Shown here: piece after piece, positions 53,470 to 62,779 of the stretch
Position numbering within the stretch: the stretch's first letter is position 1
How the letters are laid out: each line of letters begins with the position of its first letter
NCBI GenBank assembly: GCA_963709425.1
Contig: CAVPWG010000002.1
Location: forward strand, 434,001-498,000
Direction of reading: 5' to 3'
Origin: JAICJC01 sp963709425
GTDB lineage: Bacteria; Actinomycetota; Thermoleophilia; Gaiellales; JAICJC01
Length of the DNA stretch: 64,000 nucleotides
Notes under the pieces: generated by a model
Database searches by the model: none
Told to the model about the DNA's origin: nothing
Seen by the model: the letters and a program-made list of their open reading frames with translations, nothing else
Made by a program: the position numbers and the translations under genes

Positions 53470-54524
53470 CGGCCTTCACGGGCCTCCCCGAGCAGCCCTA
53501 CGCGGAGCGCCTGCTCTCGGCGGCGCTCGACCAACCCGCGCACGCCTACCTGCTGTCGGGCCCGGCGGGGAGCGGCAAGCGCCGCTACGCCGACCGGTTC
53601 GCGACGGCGATCCTCGCCACCGAGCCCGGCCGGGTCGAGCGCCGGACGCACCCCGACCTCTTCGTGCTCGAGCCCGAGGGGCAGGGCATCCTGGTGGAGG
53701 GCGCCCGCCGGCTTCGCCGAGACCTGCACCTGCGCCCGTACGAGGCAGCCCGCCGCGTCTATCTCATCCTCGACGCCCACCTGCTTCGGGACGAGTCGGC
53801 GAACGCCCTCCTGAAGTCGCTCGAGGAGCCGCCGGAGTACGGCGTGTTCGTGCTGGTGTCGGACCACGCCGGACGGATGCTGCCGACGATCCTGTCGCGC
53901 GTCCAGACCGTGCCGTTCCGGCGCTTCCGGGCCGCCGAGCTCGAGCAGGCGGTGTCCGACCCGGTGGCGGCGCGCGCCGCCCTGGGGAACCTGGCGCGGG
54001 CCGAGGAGCTGGCCGGGGATCCGGCCGCGGCGGAGCGCCGGAGGGCCTACCTCGACCTGGCCCGCGCATCGGCGGCGGACCCGGCCTTCGACCCGGCCGC
54101 CGCGGCGGCGGCGGTGCTCGTCTCGACCGGCGACCGCGGCCGGGCCGAGTCGGCCCGCGTGGGCGCCGAGGCGACCGAGCGGCTGGCGTCGGTCGATGAC
54201 CCGAAGGAGCGGCGGGCGCTCGAGCGGCGGTTCGAGGAGCGCGCCAAGCGGGCCGGGCGGCGGGCCGAATGGGACGAGCTCCGCCTGGCTGTGGACACGG
54301 TCGGATCGTGGTACCGCGACCTCATGGCGGTCGGTTTGGGAGCTGGTGACGCGGTGGTAAACTCGGATGTCGCCGGCGAGATGTCGCCCGCCGCGGCGGG
54401 CGCCGCAGGGCACGCAGCCCGGGCGCTCGAGGTCGTGACGGACGTGCGCCGGTCGCTCGAACTCAACATCCATCCGGGACTTGGGCTGGAGGCGATGTTC
54501 CACCGCCTTCACCAGGCCCGGTAG
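53466..54524 (+). CDS. holB: DNA polymerase III delta-prime subunit
   Basis: 352 residues. AAA+ clamp-loader subunit. P-loop region LLSGPAGSGKRRYADRFA, DEPs-like segment YLILDAHLLRDESANALLKSLEEPPEYGVFVLVSDH and the sensor 1 SRVQTVPF. The usual N-terminal zinc-binding Cys are absent. The name fits by position between tmk and ricT as much as by sequence. Confidence 0.9.
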   Translation: MTAFTGLPEQPYAERLLSAALDQPAHAYLLSGPAGSGKRRYADRFATAILATEPGRVERRTHPDLFVLEPEGQGILVEGARRLRRDLHLRPYEAARRVYLILDAHLLRDESANALLKSLEEPPEYGVFVLVSDHAGRMLPTILSRVQTVPFRRFRAAELEQAVSDPVAARAALGNLARAEELAGDPAAAERRRAYLDLARASAADPAFDPAAAAAAVLVSTGDRGRAESARVGAEATERLASVDDPKERRALERRFEERAKRAGRRAEWDELRLAVDTVGSWYRDLMAVGLGAGDAVVNSDVAGEMSPAAAGAAGHAARALEVVTDVRRSLELNIHPGLGLEAMFHRLHQAR

Positions 54525-54545
54525 CACACACGAAGAGGACCGCAC

Positions 54546-55352
54546 ATGGCCACAGTCGTCGGCGTCGTCTTTCAGCCGGGCGGCAAGGTCTATTCGTTCG
54601 ACCCTGGCGGGCTGGAGCTGCGCTGGGACGAGCGCGTCATCTGCCAGACCGCCCGTGGCCGCGAGTACGGCCGGGTCGTCGAGACCGAGCACGAGGTGCC
54701 CGAGGGGTCGTTGGCGGGGCCGCTCAAGCGGGTCGTCCGCCGCGCCGTCCCGGCCGACGAGCAGGTGATCGATCAGAACCGGGTCGAAGCCAAGCGCGGC
54801 ATGCTGCTCTTTCGGGAGATCTCCCGCCGCCACGGCCTCGAGCTGAAACCCGTCTCCAGCGAGGTCACGTTCGACGGGTCGCGCATCATGTTCGCGTTCT
54901 CGGCCGAGGAGCGGCCCGACACCCGTGAGCTCCAGACCGAGCTCGGGGAGCGGCTGAAGCGCCGCGTCGACATCCGCCAGGTGGGCCCGCGCGAGCAGGG
55001 CCGGTTGTGCGGCGCCGTGGGCCTGTGCGGCACGAACCAGCTCTGCAGCGCCCGCTACCCGTGCCACGACCAGCCGATCACCCTGCGCATGGCCAAGGAC
55101 CAGCAGCTGCCCATGAACCCGGGTCGGATCACGGGTCTCTGCGGACGGCTACGCTGCTGTCTAGCGTTCGAGCATCCGCTTTACCGGTCGTTCAGAGACC
55201 GAGCACCGGCCGTCGGACGCACGGTGGCAACCCCCGAGGGGAAGGGAATCGTGCGAAGCTACGAGGTCCTTCGCGACGCGTGCGTCGTGGAGATGGACGG
55301 AAGGACGATGATGGAGGTCAAGCTGGACGCGGTCGTCGAGGTGGCAGGATGA
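54546..55352 (+). CDS. ricT: PSP1-domain protein (RicT/YaaT family)
   Basis: 268 residues. The PSP1 C-terminal core is ERLKRRVDIRQVGPREQGRLCGAVGLCG with Cys motifs (CGAVGLCG, QLCSARYPC, GLCGRLRCC) that bind iron-sulfur clusters in the Bacillus Ric complex, where the proteins affect mRNA maturation, competence and sporulation. The final base of the stop overlaps the next start (ATGA). Confidence 0.92.
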   Translation: MATVVGVVFQPGGKVYSFDPGGLELRWDERVICQTARGREYGRVVETEHEVPEGSLAGPLKRVVRRAVPADEQVIDQNRVEAKRGMLLFREISRRHGLELKPVSSEVTFDGSRIMFAFSAEERPDTRELQTELGERLKRRVDIRQVGPREQGRLCGAVGLCGTNQLCSARYPCHDQPITLRMAKDQQLPMNPGRITGLCGRLRCCLAFEHPLYRSFRDRAPAVGRTVATPEGKGIVRSYEVLRDACVVEMDGRTMMEVKLDAVVEVAG

Positions 55353-56428
55353 GCGACGTCGCATTCTGGGGGCCGGGCAGCGACCCCGCTCTCGAGCCGT
55401 TCCGGCGCGCGCTGCGCGCGGAGTGGGAGCGGCGCGGGTACGAATTCGTCGACGGGCCCGACCCGATGGCGGCCTGCGTCTTCAACTTCGTCGACCCCGA
55501 CGATCCCAAGCCGTTCCGCCGCCGCCAGCGCTCGACCTACGTCATCGCCGTCCACCATCTCGCCGACCGGCCGGACGACGTGCTGCGGTACGAGTATCCG
55601 ATGCTCGTCCGCGCGCTCGCGAACATCGCGATGCTGGTCGTCCCCGGCGACGCCTGCTACTTCGTGACGCCGGAGCAGGGCTTCTACTCGGTCCCCGATC
55701 CGGGCGACCCCGAGTCGTGGGTGCGGGCGCTCTTCGACCGGATCGAGCCGCTGGCCACCTCGCGGCTCGTCATCGACAACCACTTCGAGACCGACCTCGA
55801 GCCGGAGCTCTGGGACGGCGACGCGCAGACCGAGGCGCTCTTCCAGGCGGGCCGTCGGCTCGACGCGCTCGGCCTCCTGCCGGCTCCGTTCCCGCTGGAG
55901 GACCTGGTCACGGCCGACGACATGCGCTGGATCAAGCTCGTGTACGGCATCGGCGGCCTCTCCTACGGCAACCTCTCGGCGCGCAAGGACGACCGCCGGT
56001 TCTGGATGTCGGCCTCAGGCGTCGACAAGTCGAACCTGCGCGAGGTCGGCCGCGACATCCTGATGGTGACCGACTACGACCGCGCGGCCGAGCGGATGGT
56101 GCTGTCGGTGCCGCCCGGTGTCGAGCCGCGGCGGGCGTCGGTCGACGCCATCGAGCACTGGATGATCTACCGCGAGCACCCGCAGGTCGGCGCGATCGTC
56201 CACGTGCACGCGTGGATCCCGGGCGTCGAGGCGACCGAGTTCAACTTCCCGTGCGGCACGGCCGAGCTGGCGACGGCGGTGGCCGAGATCATCCGCCGCG
56301 CTCCCGACCCGGGCCGCGCGATCGTCGGTCTCAAGAACCACGGCCTGACGATCACCGGCCCGAACCTGGACGACATCTTCACGCGGATCGAGCCGGTGAT
56401 CGAGACGCAGATCCCGATGATCGCCTAG
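55349..56428 (+). CDS. Class II aldolase-like protein with extra N-terminal domain
   Basis: 359 residues. The C-terminal about 190 residues have the class II aldolase/adducin fold: zinc His motif IVHVHAWIPG, a third ligand in GLKNHGLTITG, and YGNLSARKDDRRFWMSASGVDKS. The N-terminal about 165 residues are a separate, unfamiliar domain (ALEPFRRALRAEWERRGYEFVDGPDP, DPKPFRRRQRST). Overlaps ricT by four bases. Aldol substrate unknown. Confidence 0.8.
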   Translation: MSDVAFWGPGSDPALEPFRRALRAEWERRGYEFVDGPDPMAACVFNFVDPDDPKPFRRRQRSTYVIAVHHLADRPDDVLRYEYPMLVRALANIAMLVVPGDACYFVTPEQGFYSVPDPGDPESWVRALFDRIEPLATSRLVIDNHFETDLEPELWDGDAQTEALFQAGRRLDALGLLPAPFPLEDLVTADDMRWIKLVYGIGGLSYGNLSARKDDRRFWMSASGVDKSNLREVGRDILMVTDYDRAAERMVLSVPPGVEPRRASVDAIEHWMIYREHPQVGAIVHVHAWIPGVEATEFNFPCGTAELATAVAEIIRRAPDPGRAIVGLKNHGLTITGPNLDDIFTRIEPVIETQIPMIA

Positions 56429-56748
56429 AGCGCGTCGCCCGCAGGCGCCGGCGGCGGCTCGGGTGCAGCGGCCGGTGCGGGAGCGGGGATAAGCGTGCCG
56501 GCCTGCGCGCGCTCGGCGATCTCGCTCGAGCCCGCGAGGAGCGAGCCATCGTCGAACTCGATGATGGGAAGCGCCTTCTGGCCCCCTGTCAGCTCTGCGA
56601 CCTCCGGGCGCCGGAACCGCAGCGCCGAGTGCAGGACCATCTCGTAGTCGACCCCCGCGTCGTCGAGCGCCTTCTGCGCCTTCCAGCACGGGTGGCCGCC
56701 GATCTTGACCCACGTCGCACTGCACCGGTGGAACTTGACTGCTGCCAT
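56425..56748 (-). CDS. Thioredoxin-fold (GST N-terminal-like) protein
   Basis: 107 residues. CSATWVKIGGHPCWKAQKALDDAGVDYEMV, with Cys9 and Cys20 but no adjacent CxxC pair, and the strand LPIIEFDDGSLLAGSSEIAERA that is typical of glutathione S-transferase N-domains and glutaredoxin-like proteins. A proline/alanine-rich tail follows. 3' end overlaps the aldolase gene by four bases, tail to tail. Confidence 0.8.
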   Translation of the reverse strand: MAAVKFHRCSATWVKIGGHPCWKAQKALDDAGVDYEMVLHSALRFRRPEVAELTGGQKALPIIEFDDGSLLAGSSEIAERAQAGTLIPAPAPAAAPEPPPAPAGDAL

Positions 56749-56760
56749 GGCTCTTCCTCC

Positions 56761-57753
56761 TCAGTGGCGGTGGTATCCGTCTGCCAGAAGCCAGGTCGCC
56801 GTGTCGCCGATTGTGTCGTCGACCGGCCGCGTCGCGAAGCCCAGCTCCGACCGCGCCTTCGCCGCCGTATAGAACCACCATCGCGAGCTCGATGCCAGCT
56901 CGTCGGCGTCGAGCGGTAGCGGCAGCCGCAGCGTCGTGCCGGCGCGCAGCAGGGGGCGCAGGATGCCCTTCGACAGGTGCATCTGACGGCGCGGCTTACC
57001 GGTCACGCGGCCGACCCGGGCGAAGAAGTCGCGATGGGAAAGGTTGCCCTCGTCGCTCGTCAGGATGTAGCGCTCGCCGGTTCGGCCGCGGTCCTCGATG
57101 AGCAGGAGGCCGGGGGCGATGTCGCGGGTGTCGACGTACGAGAGCCCGCCGTCGATCGTGAAGCGAAGCCGCCCGCGCAGGTACTCCTCGACCGGCCACG
57201 AGGACACGCGGTGGACGTCTCCGGGGCCGATCGCGAACCCCGGGTTCGCGACGACCACGTCCAGGCCGTCGGCCGCCGCCTCGAGGGCGAGCTGCTCGCC
57301 CGCGGCCTTGGCCCGCGCGTAGCGGAAGTCCGGCCGGCCGTCGTCCCCGTCGATCATCCACGCACCCTCGTCGCGCGGGTGGGCCGGGGTGGCGGCCGGG
57401 CCGACGGCGGCGACGCTCGAGACGAAGACGACTCGCTCCACGCCCGCCGTGCGGCAGGCGGCAAGGGCGTGTCGGGCCCCGTCGACGTTCACGGCCCGCA
57501 GGCGGTCGTCGTCGCGGGCGCGGTGTGCCACAACCCCCGCCAGGTGGAACACCCGGGTCACGCCGGCGAAGACCGGCGGGAGGGAGTCGGGCACCGTCAC
57601 GTCGCCGCGCACGACCTCGGCGCCGAGCCCCTCGAGCCGGGCCGCGCCGGCGTCCGACCGCGCCAGCGCCCGCACCTGGCGATCCTGGGCTCGCAGGGCC
57701 TTCACGACCTCCACGCCCAGATACCCGGTTGCGCCGGTGACGAGGGTCAGCAT
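56761..57753 (-). CDS. NAD(P)-dependent epimerase/dehydratase (extended SDR)
   Basis: 330 residues. Rossmann motif VTGATGYLGVEVVKALR, active-site Ser in VFVSSVAAVG and YARAK (YxxxK), with NPGFAIGPGDVHRV typical of dihydroflavonol-4-reductase-like and 3-beta-hydroxysteroid-like members. No neighbouring pathway genes. 58 bases of non-coding DNA then lead to tRNA-Thr. Confidence 0.88.
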   Translation of the reverse strand: MLTLVTGATGYLGVEVVKALRAQDRQVRALARSDAGAARLEGLGAEVVRGDVTVPDSLPPVFAGVTRVFHLAGVVAHRARDDDRLRAVNVDGARHALAACRTAGVERVVFVSSVAAVGPAATPAHPRDEGAWMIDGDDGRPDFRYARAKAAGEQLALEAAADGLDVVVANPGFAIGPGDVHRVSSWPVEEYLRGRLRFTIDGGLSYVDTRDIAPGLLLIEDRGRTGERYILTSDEGNLSHRDFFARVGRVTGKPRRQMHLSKGILRPLLRAGTTLRLPLPLDADELASSSRWWFYTAAKARSELGFATRPVDDTIGDTATWLLADGYHRH

Positions 57754-57811
57754 CCGGCGGACCCTACCGAGGCCGGCCCGGCTCAGGCGCTGGGCTATCC
57801 TTTCGAGCTGC

Positions 57812-57884
57812 GCCGCCGTAGCTCAGCTGGCAGAGCACTTCACTCGTAATGAAGGGGTCCGCGGTTCGAATCCGCGCGGCGGCT
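57812..57884 (+). tRNA. tRNA-Thr (anticodon CGT)
   Basis: 73-base cloverleaf: acceptor GCCGCCG pairs with CGGCGGC, D-arm GCTCAGCTGGCAGAGC, anticodon stem CTTCA/TGAAG with loop CTCGTAA (anticodon CGT, reads ACG), T-arm GCGGTTCGAATCCGC. CCA is not encoded. A -10-like TATCCT is just upstream at about 57796. Confidence 0.97.
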
Positions 57885-57999
57885 TTGCAGGAATCCCTGC
57901 GGTGGTTAAGGGTCACTGGCGGTTCGTTGGATCGGCGGGCAGGAGGCGCAAATGGTCGCCTGAGCGCGGCCGGCTCGCGGGGCCGTGGCGGAGGCCGTG

Positions 58000-58611
58000 T
58001 TAGCGGCGTGCGGTGCCGACGATCATGGGCCGCTCGACCTTGGGCGCCTTGGGAACCTGGCCGTGCCTGACCGACTCGACTCTGAGCGCGGATGCCTCGA
58101 TCGCTGCCAGTGTCTCCCGGTTGGGGTTGCAGCCGCCGACGATGTTGTACAGCGGTCTGAACCGGTCCTGCCGTTTCGCCACCTTCGGCTCGCCGGAGCG
58201 GACGTGCTCGATGAACAGGAGACGCCCGTCCGGCCTCAGCACCCGCGCAATCTCCGCCAGCGCCACCTCCTGGTCGGGGACGCTGCACAAAACCAGCGTC
58301 ACAACCGCGGTGTCGAAGGTGGCGTCCGGGAAGTGCAGTCGTTCGGCCGACGCATCGATGACCTCCGCCGCCCGGTCGAGCGCGTCGACACGCCGGCGAA
58401 GACGACGACGCATGTGCCGGTCGGGCTCGGCCAGCACCAACCGCGTCACCGCTTGCGGATAGTGGTCAAGGTTGAGTCCGGTGCCGGCCCCGACCTCGAT
58501 CGTCGCTCCTTCAGCGCCGGCCAGAAGCTGTCGCCGCTCTTCCCGCATACCGGCCGCTTCCGATCCCTTGTTGAACATGTCATACAGCGCCGCAAACACT
58601 CGCCGTCTCAT
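58000..58611 (-). CDS. Class I SAM-dependent methyltransferase
   Basis: 203 residues from MRRRVFAALYDMFNKGSE. Motif I IEVGAGTGLNLDHYP, then SAERLHFPDATFDTAVVTLVLCSVPDQ and VLRPDGRLLFIEHVRS, typical of Methyltransf_11 members near ubiquinone/menaquinone-type enzymes. Substrate unknown. Upstream 193 bases before the adenylate cyclase stop hold no other gene I can support. Confidence 0.88.
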   Translation of the reverse strand: MRRRVFAALYDMFNKGSEAAGMREERRQLLAGAEGATIEVGAGTGLNLDHYPQAVTRLVLAEPDRHMRRRLRRRVDALDRAAEVIDASAERLHFPDATFDTAVVTLVLCSVPDQEVALAEIARVLRPDGRLLFIEHVRSGEPKVAKRQDRFRPLYNIVGGCNPNRETLAAIEASALRVESVRHGQVPKAPKVERPMIVGTARR

Positions 58612-58804
58612 CGCCGCTCCGGCTCCCCGAGTTTGCAAGCCTCACCGGCAGCGCGGCCTGGTTCCGACAGAGCGCGCCAACTTGGTAGGTGGGCACGAAC
58701 GGCAAAATAGCGGCTGCGGGCGCGATCGGAGAGCACGATGAACCATGCTGCGGATAGCGGGCTCGTCGGCGACGGCGACGTCGCCAGTCGGCGTGCGGCA
58801 GCAA

Positions 58805-60214
58805 TTAGGCTGGCTCGGCGTCGGCGCCGAGCCGTCTGAGCACATACGCCTCGACGGGCTCGACCTTCCCCTTGACATGGAGGTCTGGAAGTCGCTCGAC
58901 GACGGCGCCGGGGGGTAGTCGCCGCACCGTTTCGGCGCCGAGTAGGACGTGGCCGACGGGCGCTTCTGCTTGTAGTCGGGACGCGAGGTTCACCGTATCG
59001 CCCACGACCCCGTGCTTGCGGTGGCCGCGGGATCCTCCTAGGAGCCCTGCGAGCACCTCGCCGCTGTTGACCGCAGCTCGGAACCGCGGCCAGTCGGGAT
59101 GGTCGCGCGCGACCTGTGACGCCGCTTCTTGGAGCATTGCGCCGGCGCGAGCGGCCAGTGCGGCGTGGTCAGGCTGGTCTCCCGCCTTGTTGAAGATCAC
59201 CATGAGCTCGTCGCCGACGACCTGGTGTACCTCGCCGCCGTGGTCCTCCATCAGCGGGATGATCGTGCCGAAGTACCCGTTGAGCATCCGGGCCACGTCC
59301 TCGGGTGCCGTCTTGGCTGAGAAGGCGGTGAAGCCCGCCAGGTCGGCGAAGAGGATGCTGACGTCCCGGGCCCCGGCGAGGGTCTCGTCGAGATACAGGG
59401 CGCTGAAACGCTCCTCGTGCCATTCGTGGCGGACGCCGAGCAAGATCACGGTGAACGCAAGCAGCATCAGCCCGTGCCATTCCCACCATGAGATGCGCCA
59501 GTTTCGAGCCCACGCGATCACCAACATCGATTCGGCGAGCAGCACGAAGGCGACCGTCACCGCGAGGACGAACGGCTCGCGGCGGCGACGGTACAGCCTG
59601 AAATAGCCGGTGCCGGCGACCGCGAAAAGCGCGACGCCGATCGCGGCCAGGCCGACCTGCCACCCGTCGAGCTGCTCTCCGCCCAGCGGGGCCGTAAGGG
59701 GCCATGTCTCGCTCAGCGAGATCGCTCCCCACGCGACCAGCAGGAGGAGCAGACCACCTACCAGGGCATGGGAGCGGCGCATCACGACGGCCGCGCGTCC
59801 GGCGCTCAGTTCCACCGCGGAAGCCGCGGCGAACGCGCCGGCGACGAGCAGGCCTACCGGAGTGGCGAGTTCGAAGCCGGCGTTCTTGCCGAGCAGCACG
59901 TCGGGTGTGGCGAGCGCATGCAGCGCGAGGAAGCCGAAGCTCGCGATGAACGCAAGCGAGATCAGAAACAGGCGGGCGTCACGCCTCCGCCGTGCCGTGG
60001 CGCTGACCGCGTAACCCAGGCCGAGCGTGACCAGGGCAGCGGTGAGGACGAGCCAGAAGTGCGCTGTGTGGCTCTCCCAGAGGACGTCGGCGCCGGTCGC
60101 GCCGCGCAGGAACGCAACGAGCCCGAGAGGAACGAGGACTGCGGCAATCTCGAGCCCCACCAGCCGTCCGCGCTCCTCAGATGCCGGGTGCAACGGCGTT
60201 CCACCCACGCTCAC
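58805..60214 (-). CDS. Membrane class III adenylate/guanylate cyclase
   Basis: 469 residues. About seven to eight N-terminal helices (residues 20-260) then a class III cyclase domain: FADLAGFTAFSAKTAPEDV (metal Asp), VHQVVGDELMVIF (second metal Asp), GHRKHGVVGDTVNLASRLQ (transition-state Asn/Arg). The membrane part resembles MASE-type sensors. Makes cAMP or cGMP in response to an unknown signal. Diverges from the zincin gene. Confidence 0.92.
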   Translation of the reverse strand: MSVGGTPLHPASEERGRLVGLEIAAVLVPLGLVAFLRGATGADVLWESHTAHFWLVLTAALVTLGLGYAVSATARRRRDARLFLISLAFIASFGFLALHALATPDVLLGKNAGFELATPVGLLVAGAFAAASAVELSAGRAAVVMRRSHALVGGLLLLLVAWGAISLSETWPLTAPLGGEQLDGWQVGLAAIGVALFAVAGTGYFRLYRRRREPFVLAVTVAFVLLAESMLVIAWARNWRISWWEWHGLMLLAFTVILLGVRHEWHEERFSALYLDETLAGARDVSILFADLAGFTAFSAKTAPEDVARMLNGYFGTIIPLMEDHGGEVHQVVGDELMVIFNKAGDQPDHAALAARAGAMLQEAASQVARDHPDWPRFRAAVNSGEVLAGLLGGSRGHRKHGVVGDTVNLASRLQAEAPVGHVLLGAETVRRLPPGAVVERLPDLHVKGKVEPVEAYVLRRLGADAEPA

Positions 60215-60330
60215 GTTCTAACAGAAGCGGCCGGCGCACGCGCGTCCCAGTACTGGGGCAGAGCGATCCGGTTCTCGAGCGCGGGGGAGCGACGAGTGCC
60301 CGCGAGCGGCGGGCGAAGTACCCTTGTGTG

Positions 60331-60735
60331 ATGAAGAAACGGTCCTCGGCGGTTGTGTGTTCGGAGGATGAGTTCGCGGCGCTGGCGGAGTGCGAACTCG
60401 ACGCGCTTCCCGGCTGGATCAAGTCGGCGATCGCCACCCACAACGTCGCCATATCGATCGAAGACCAGCGTCTCAACGAGCCGCGTACGCTTGGAATGTT
60501 CGCCCAATACAACGGCGCCTCCGAGATCACCCTCTACCGCCTGCCGATCAACCGGATCGCCGTCGACCGGCACCATCTTCGGCGAGTTATCCATGACACG
60601 CTGCTGCACGAGCTGGGACACCTGTTCGGCATGACCGAGACCGACCTCGACCACTACTCGATCGGGAACACTCCGCTCCCAGACGCCCAACCGGTGCACG
60701 CCCCAAGAGGCGTGGAGCGGGCGGATAGCGAGTGA
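60331..60735 (+). CDS. Zincin-like metallopeptidase family protein
   Basis: 134 residues, ATG 60331 in GTGTGATGAAGAAACGG. The zinc motif is HELGHLFGMTETDLD (HExxH with downstream Asp), matching the small zincin-like family PF06262, widespread in actinobacteria and of unclear substrate. DALPGWIKSAIATHNVAISIED in the N-terminal half is also family-typical. Diverges from the cyclase gene, 116 bases apart. Confidence 0.88.
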   Translation: MKKRSSAVVCSEDEFAALAECELDALPGWIKSAIATHNVAISIEDQRLNEPRTLGMFAQYNGASEITLYRLPINRIAVDRHHLRRVIHDTLLHELGHLFGMTETDLDHYSIGNTPLPDAQPVHAPRGVERADSE

Positions 60736-60785
60736 GCAACCTGCAATGAGATCGTGTCGGGCGCCGTCGCCCTTGTCGCACGCCG

Positions 60786-61886
60786 TCACGATTCGGGGAC
60801 GAATTTGAGAACGGTGCCGGCCAGCGACACCGCGTACAGCTCGCCGCTCGTGTCCACGCCGAACGAGGACAGCTCCTCCACGGCCGGCACGCCGAGCCGG
60901 GTGAAGGGGCCGCCGGAGGCGCGCACCGACCAGATCGTCCCGCTGCAGAAGTCACCGAACACGTAGCGGCCGCGCAGCTGCGGCAGGTCGTGGCCGCGGT
61001 ACACGAATCCGCCCGTGATCGAGCAGCCGTCGGCGTGGCTGTAGACGGCGACCGGGGCGACGAGCCTGGCCGGGAGGCCGCCCTCCTGGTCGTAGCGGAC
61101 GTTCCCCTCCATCAGGTTCCAGCCCAGGTTGGCGCCCGGCGGCTCGCCCGCCCTCAGCCGGTCGACCTCCTCGTAGCGGTTCTGGCCGACGTCGCCGATC
61201 CAGAGGTCGTCCGTCGCGCTGTCGAACGCGAACCGCCACGGGTTCCGCAGCCCGAGTGCATAGATCTCGGGCGGCGATCCCGGCTGCGCGACGTCCAGCC
61301 GCAGGATCTTGCCGAGCGCCGAGCGCGGATTCTGGCCGTTGCCCTGCGGGTCGCCCTCGCTGCCGCCGTCGCCCATGCCGACGTAGAGCTTCCCGTCCGG
61401 ACCGAACGCGAGCGCGCCGCCGTTGTGGTTGGCATACGGCTGGTCCACGAACAGGATCGTGTGAAGCGCACCGGTTCGGGTGTTGAGCTCGGCAACGTGC
61501 GTGTCGCCTGCCAGATCGGTGTAGTCCACGTAGGCAAGGCCGTTCTCGCCGTAGGCGGGTGAGAAGGCGATCGAGAGCAGGCCCTGCTCGCTCGACTCGG
61601 CGAGCCGCCCGGTGAGGTCGAGGAGCGGCCGCGGCCGCAGCCCGCCATCGTGCCAGATGCGCACCAAGCCGGTCTTCTCCACGATGGCGAGGTCGTTCGT
61701 GCCGGGCACACCCACCACGTCCACGGGCTGGTCGAGGCCGGTCACCAGCGGCCGAAGGGCGATCCCACCCGCCGCCGCCGATGTTTGCGAGGCACTCGGC
61801 GGCTCTGCGCCGGCGGCGTCGCCTCCGCCTCCGCCGCATGCGGCGGCGAGCAGCAGCGGTAGCAGCGGGAGCCAGGCGCGGGACAC
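60786..61886 (-). CDS. PQQ-type sugar dehydrogenase (lipoprotein)
   Basis: 366 residues. N-terminal signal with a lipobox-like LLLAAAC, then a six-bladed propeller of the soluble glucose/sorbosone dehydrogenase family: TGLDQPVDVVGVPG, NHNGGALAFGPDGKLYVGMGDGG, LGLRNPWRFAFD and GGFVYRG. These bind PQQ and Ca2+ and oxidise sugars outside the cell. Same strand as the radical SAM gene, 50 bases apart. Confidence 0.9.
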   Translation of the reverse strand: MSRAWLPLLPLLLAAACGGGGGDAAGAEPPSASQTSAAAGGIALRPLVTGLDQPVDVVGVPGTNDLAIVEKTGLVRIWHDGGLRPRPLLDLTGRLAESSEQGLLSIAFSPAYGENGLAYVDYTDLAGDTHVAELNTRTGALHTILFVDQPYANHNGGALAFGPDGKLYVGMGDGGSEGDPQGNGQNPRSALGKILRLDVAQPGSPPEIYALGLRNPWRFAFDSATDDLWIGDVGQNRYEEVDRLRAGEPPGANLGWNLMEGNVRYDQEGGLPARLVAPVAVYSHADGCSITGGFVYRGHDLPQLRGRYVFGDFCSGTIWSVRASGGPFTRLGVPAVEELSSFGVDTSGELYAVSLAGTVLKFVPES

Positions 61887-61936
61887 GCCCTGAGCTTAGG
61901 GCGATGCTCGCCGACCGGCGAGCCGCGACGTCACGC

Positions 61937-62779
61937 TCACCTGATGTTGCGCGTCACGTCGGCTCCGACCGGGAGGCCGGAGACGACGCGGATGAAGCGG
62001 TCGGCCGCGTACGTCAACGGCGAGGTCTGGCGGGTGACGAGCAGATCGAGATCCGTGAGGCCGTGTCGCACGGTGGGAGCGAACGGGTGCAGGAAGGCAC
62101 CGTCGGCGGTGACCGTGAGCTCGGGTAGCACGTCGTCGGGGCCGAGCTCGACTCCCATGCTCCGGATCTCGGCGCGACCCCGCCGGACGACCGAGCGGAC
62201 GACGTGATCGTCGTCGGAGATGCCGAGCGAGCGGTGCAGGTCACAGAGCCGCCGCAGCTCGTCGTCCGTCTGGCGCTCCACGGTGGTGGCGATGCGGACC
62301 CTGTGCCCGCGCCGGCGGAGCCGCGGGATCGCGTCGAGCACCTTGGCGAAGTTCTCGGGGCCTCGGAGCTCGTCGTTCCGAGCCGGCTGGTCGGAGTCGA
62401 GTGAGATCTGGAAGGCGAGGTCGAGGCTCGCCAGCGGCTCGAGCCTGTCGAGCAGGCGCTCGGTGAACAGGGTGGCGTTCGTCAGCACGACCGTGGGCAG
62501 GATCGACGTGATCTCAGCGAGCGTCTCGGGCAGCCACGGCACCATGAAGACCTCGCCGCCGGTGATGCCCACGCACGTGAGGCCCAGCTCGGCCGCCTCG
62601 CTCGTGGCTCGCACCATCGCGTCCGGGCTCAGTGCGCGCCGGTCGCGGACGTCCGGCGCGGACTCGGTGAGGCAGTAGGCACAGGCCAGGTTGCAGTGGT
62701 ACGTGGCGTAGAGCCAGAGCCGGTCTCCCATACGGCCCTCGTCGATCGCCCGTTCGATCGCGCCGCGCGTGCTCGTCAC
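61937..62779 (-). CDS. Radical SAM protein
   Basis: 280 residues. CNLACAYC (Cys29, Cys33, Cys36) binds the SAM [4Fe-4S] cluster, followed by GITGGEVFM (GGE motif) and VVLTNATLF. No C-terminal SPASM Cys cluster is obvious, so it may act on a small molecule or a peptide without auxiliary clusters. Its start overlaps the AhpD-like gene stop (GTGA), so the two are coupled. Confidence 0.9.
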   Translation of the reverse strand: MTSTRGAIERAIDEGRMGDRLWLYATYHCNLACAYCLTESAPDVRDRRALSPDAMVRATSEAAELGLTCVGITGGEVFMVPWLPETLAEITSILPTVVLTNATLFTERLLDRLEPLASLDLAFQISLDSDQPARNDELRGPENFAKVLDAIPRLRRRGHRVRIATTVERQTDDELRRLCDLHRSLGISDDDHVVRSVVRRGRAEIRSMGVELGPDDVLPELTVTADGAFLHPFAPTVRHGLTDLDLLVTRQTSPLTYAADRFIRVVSGLPVGADVTRNIR

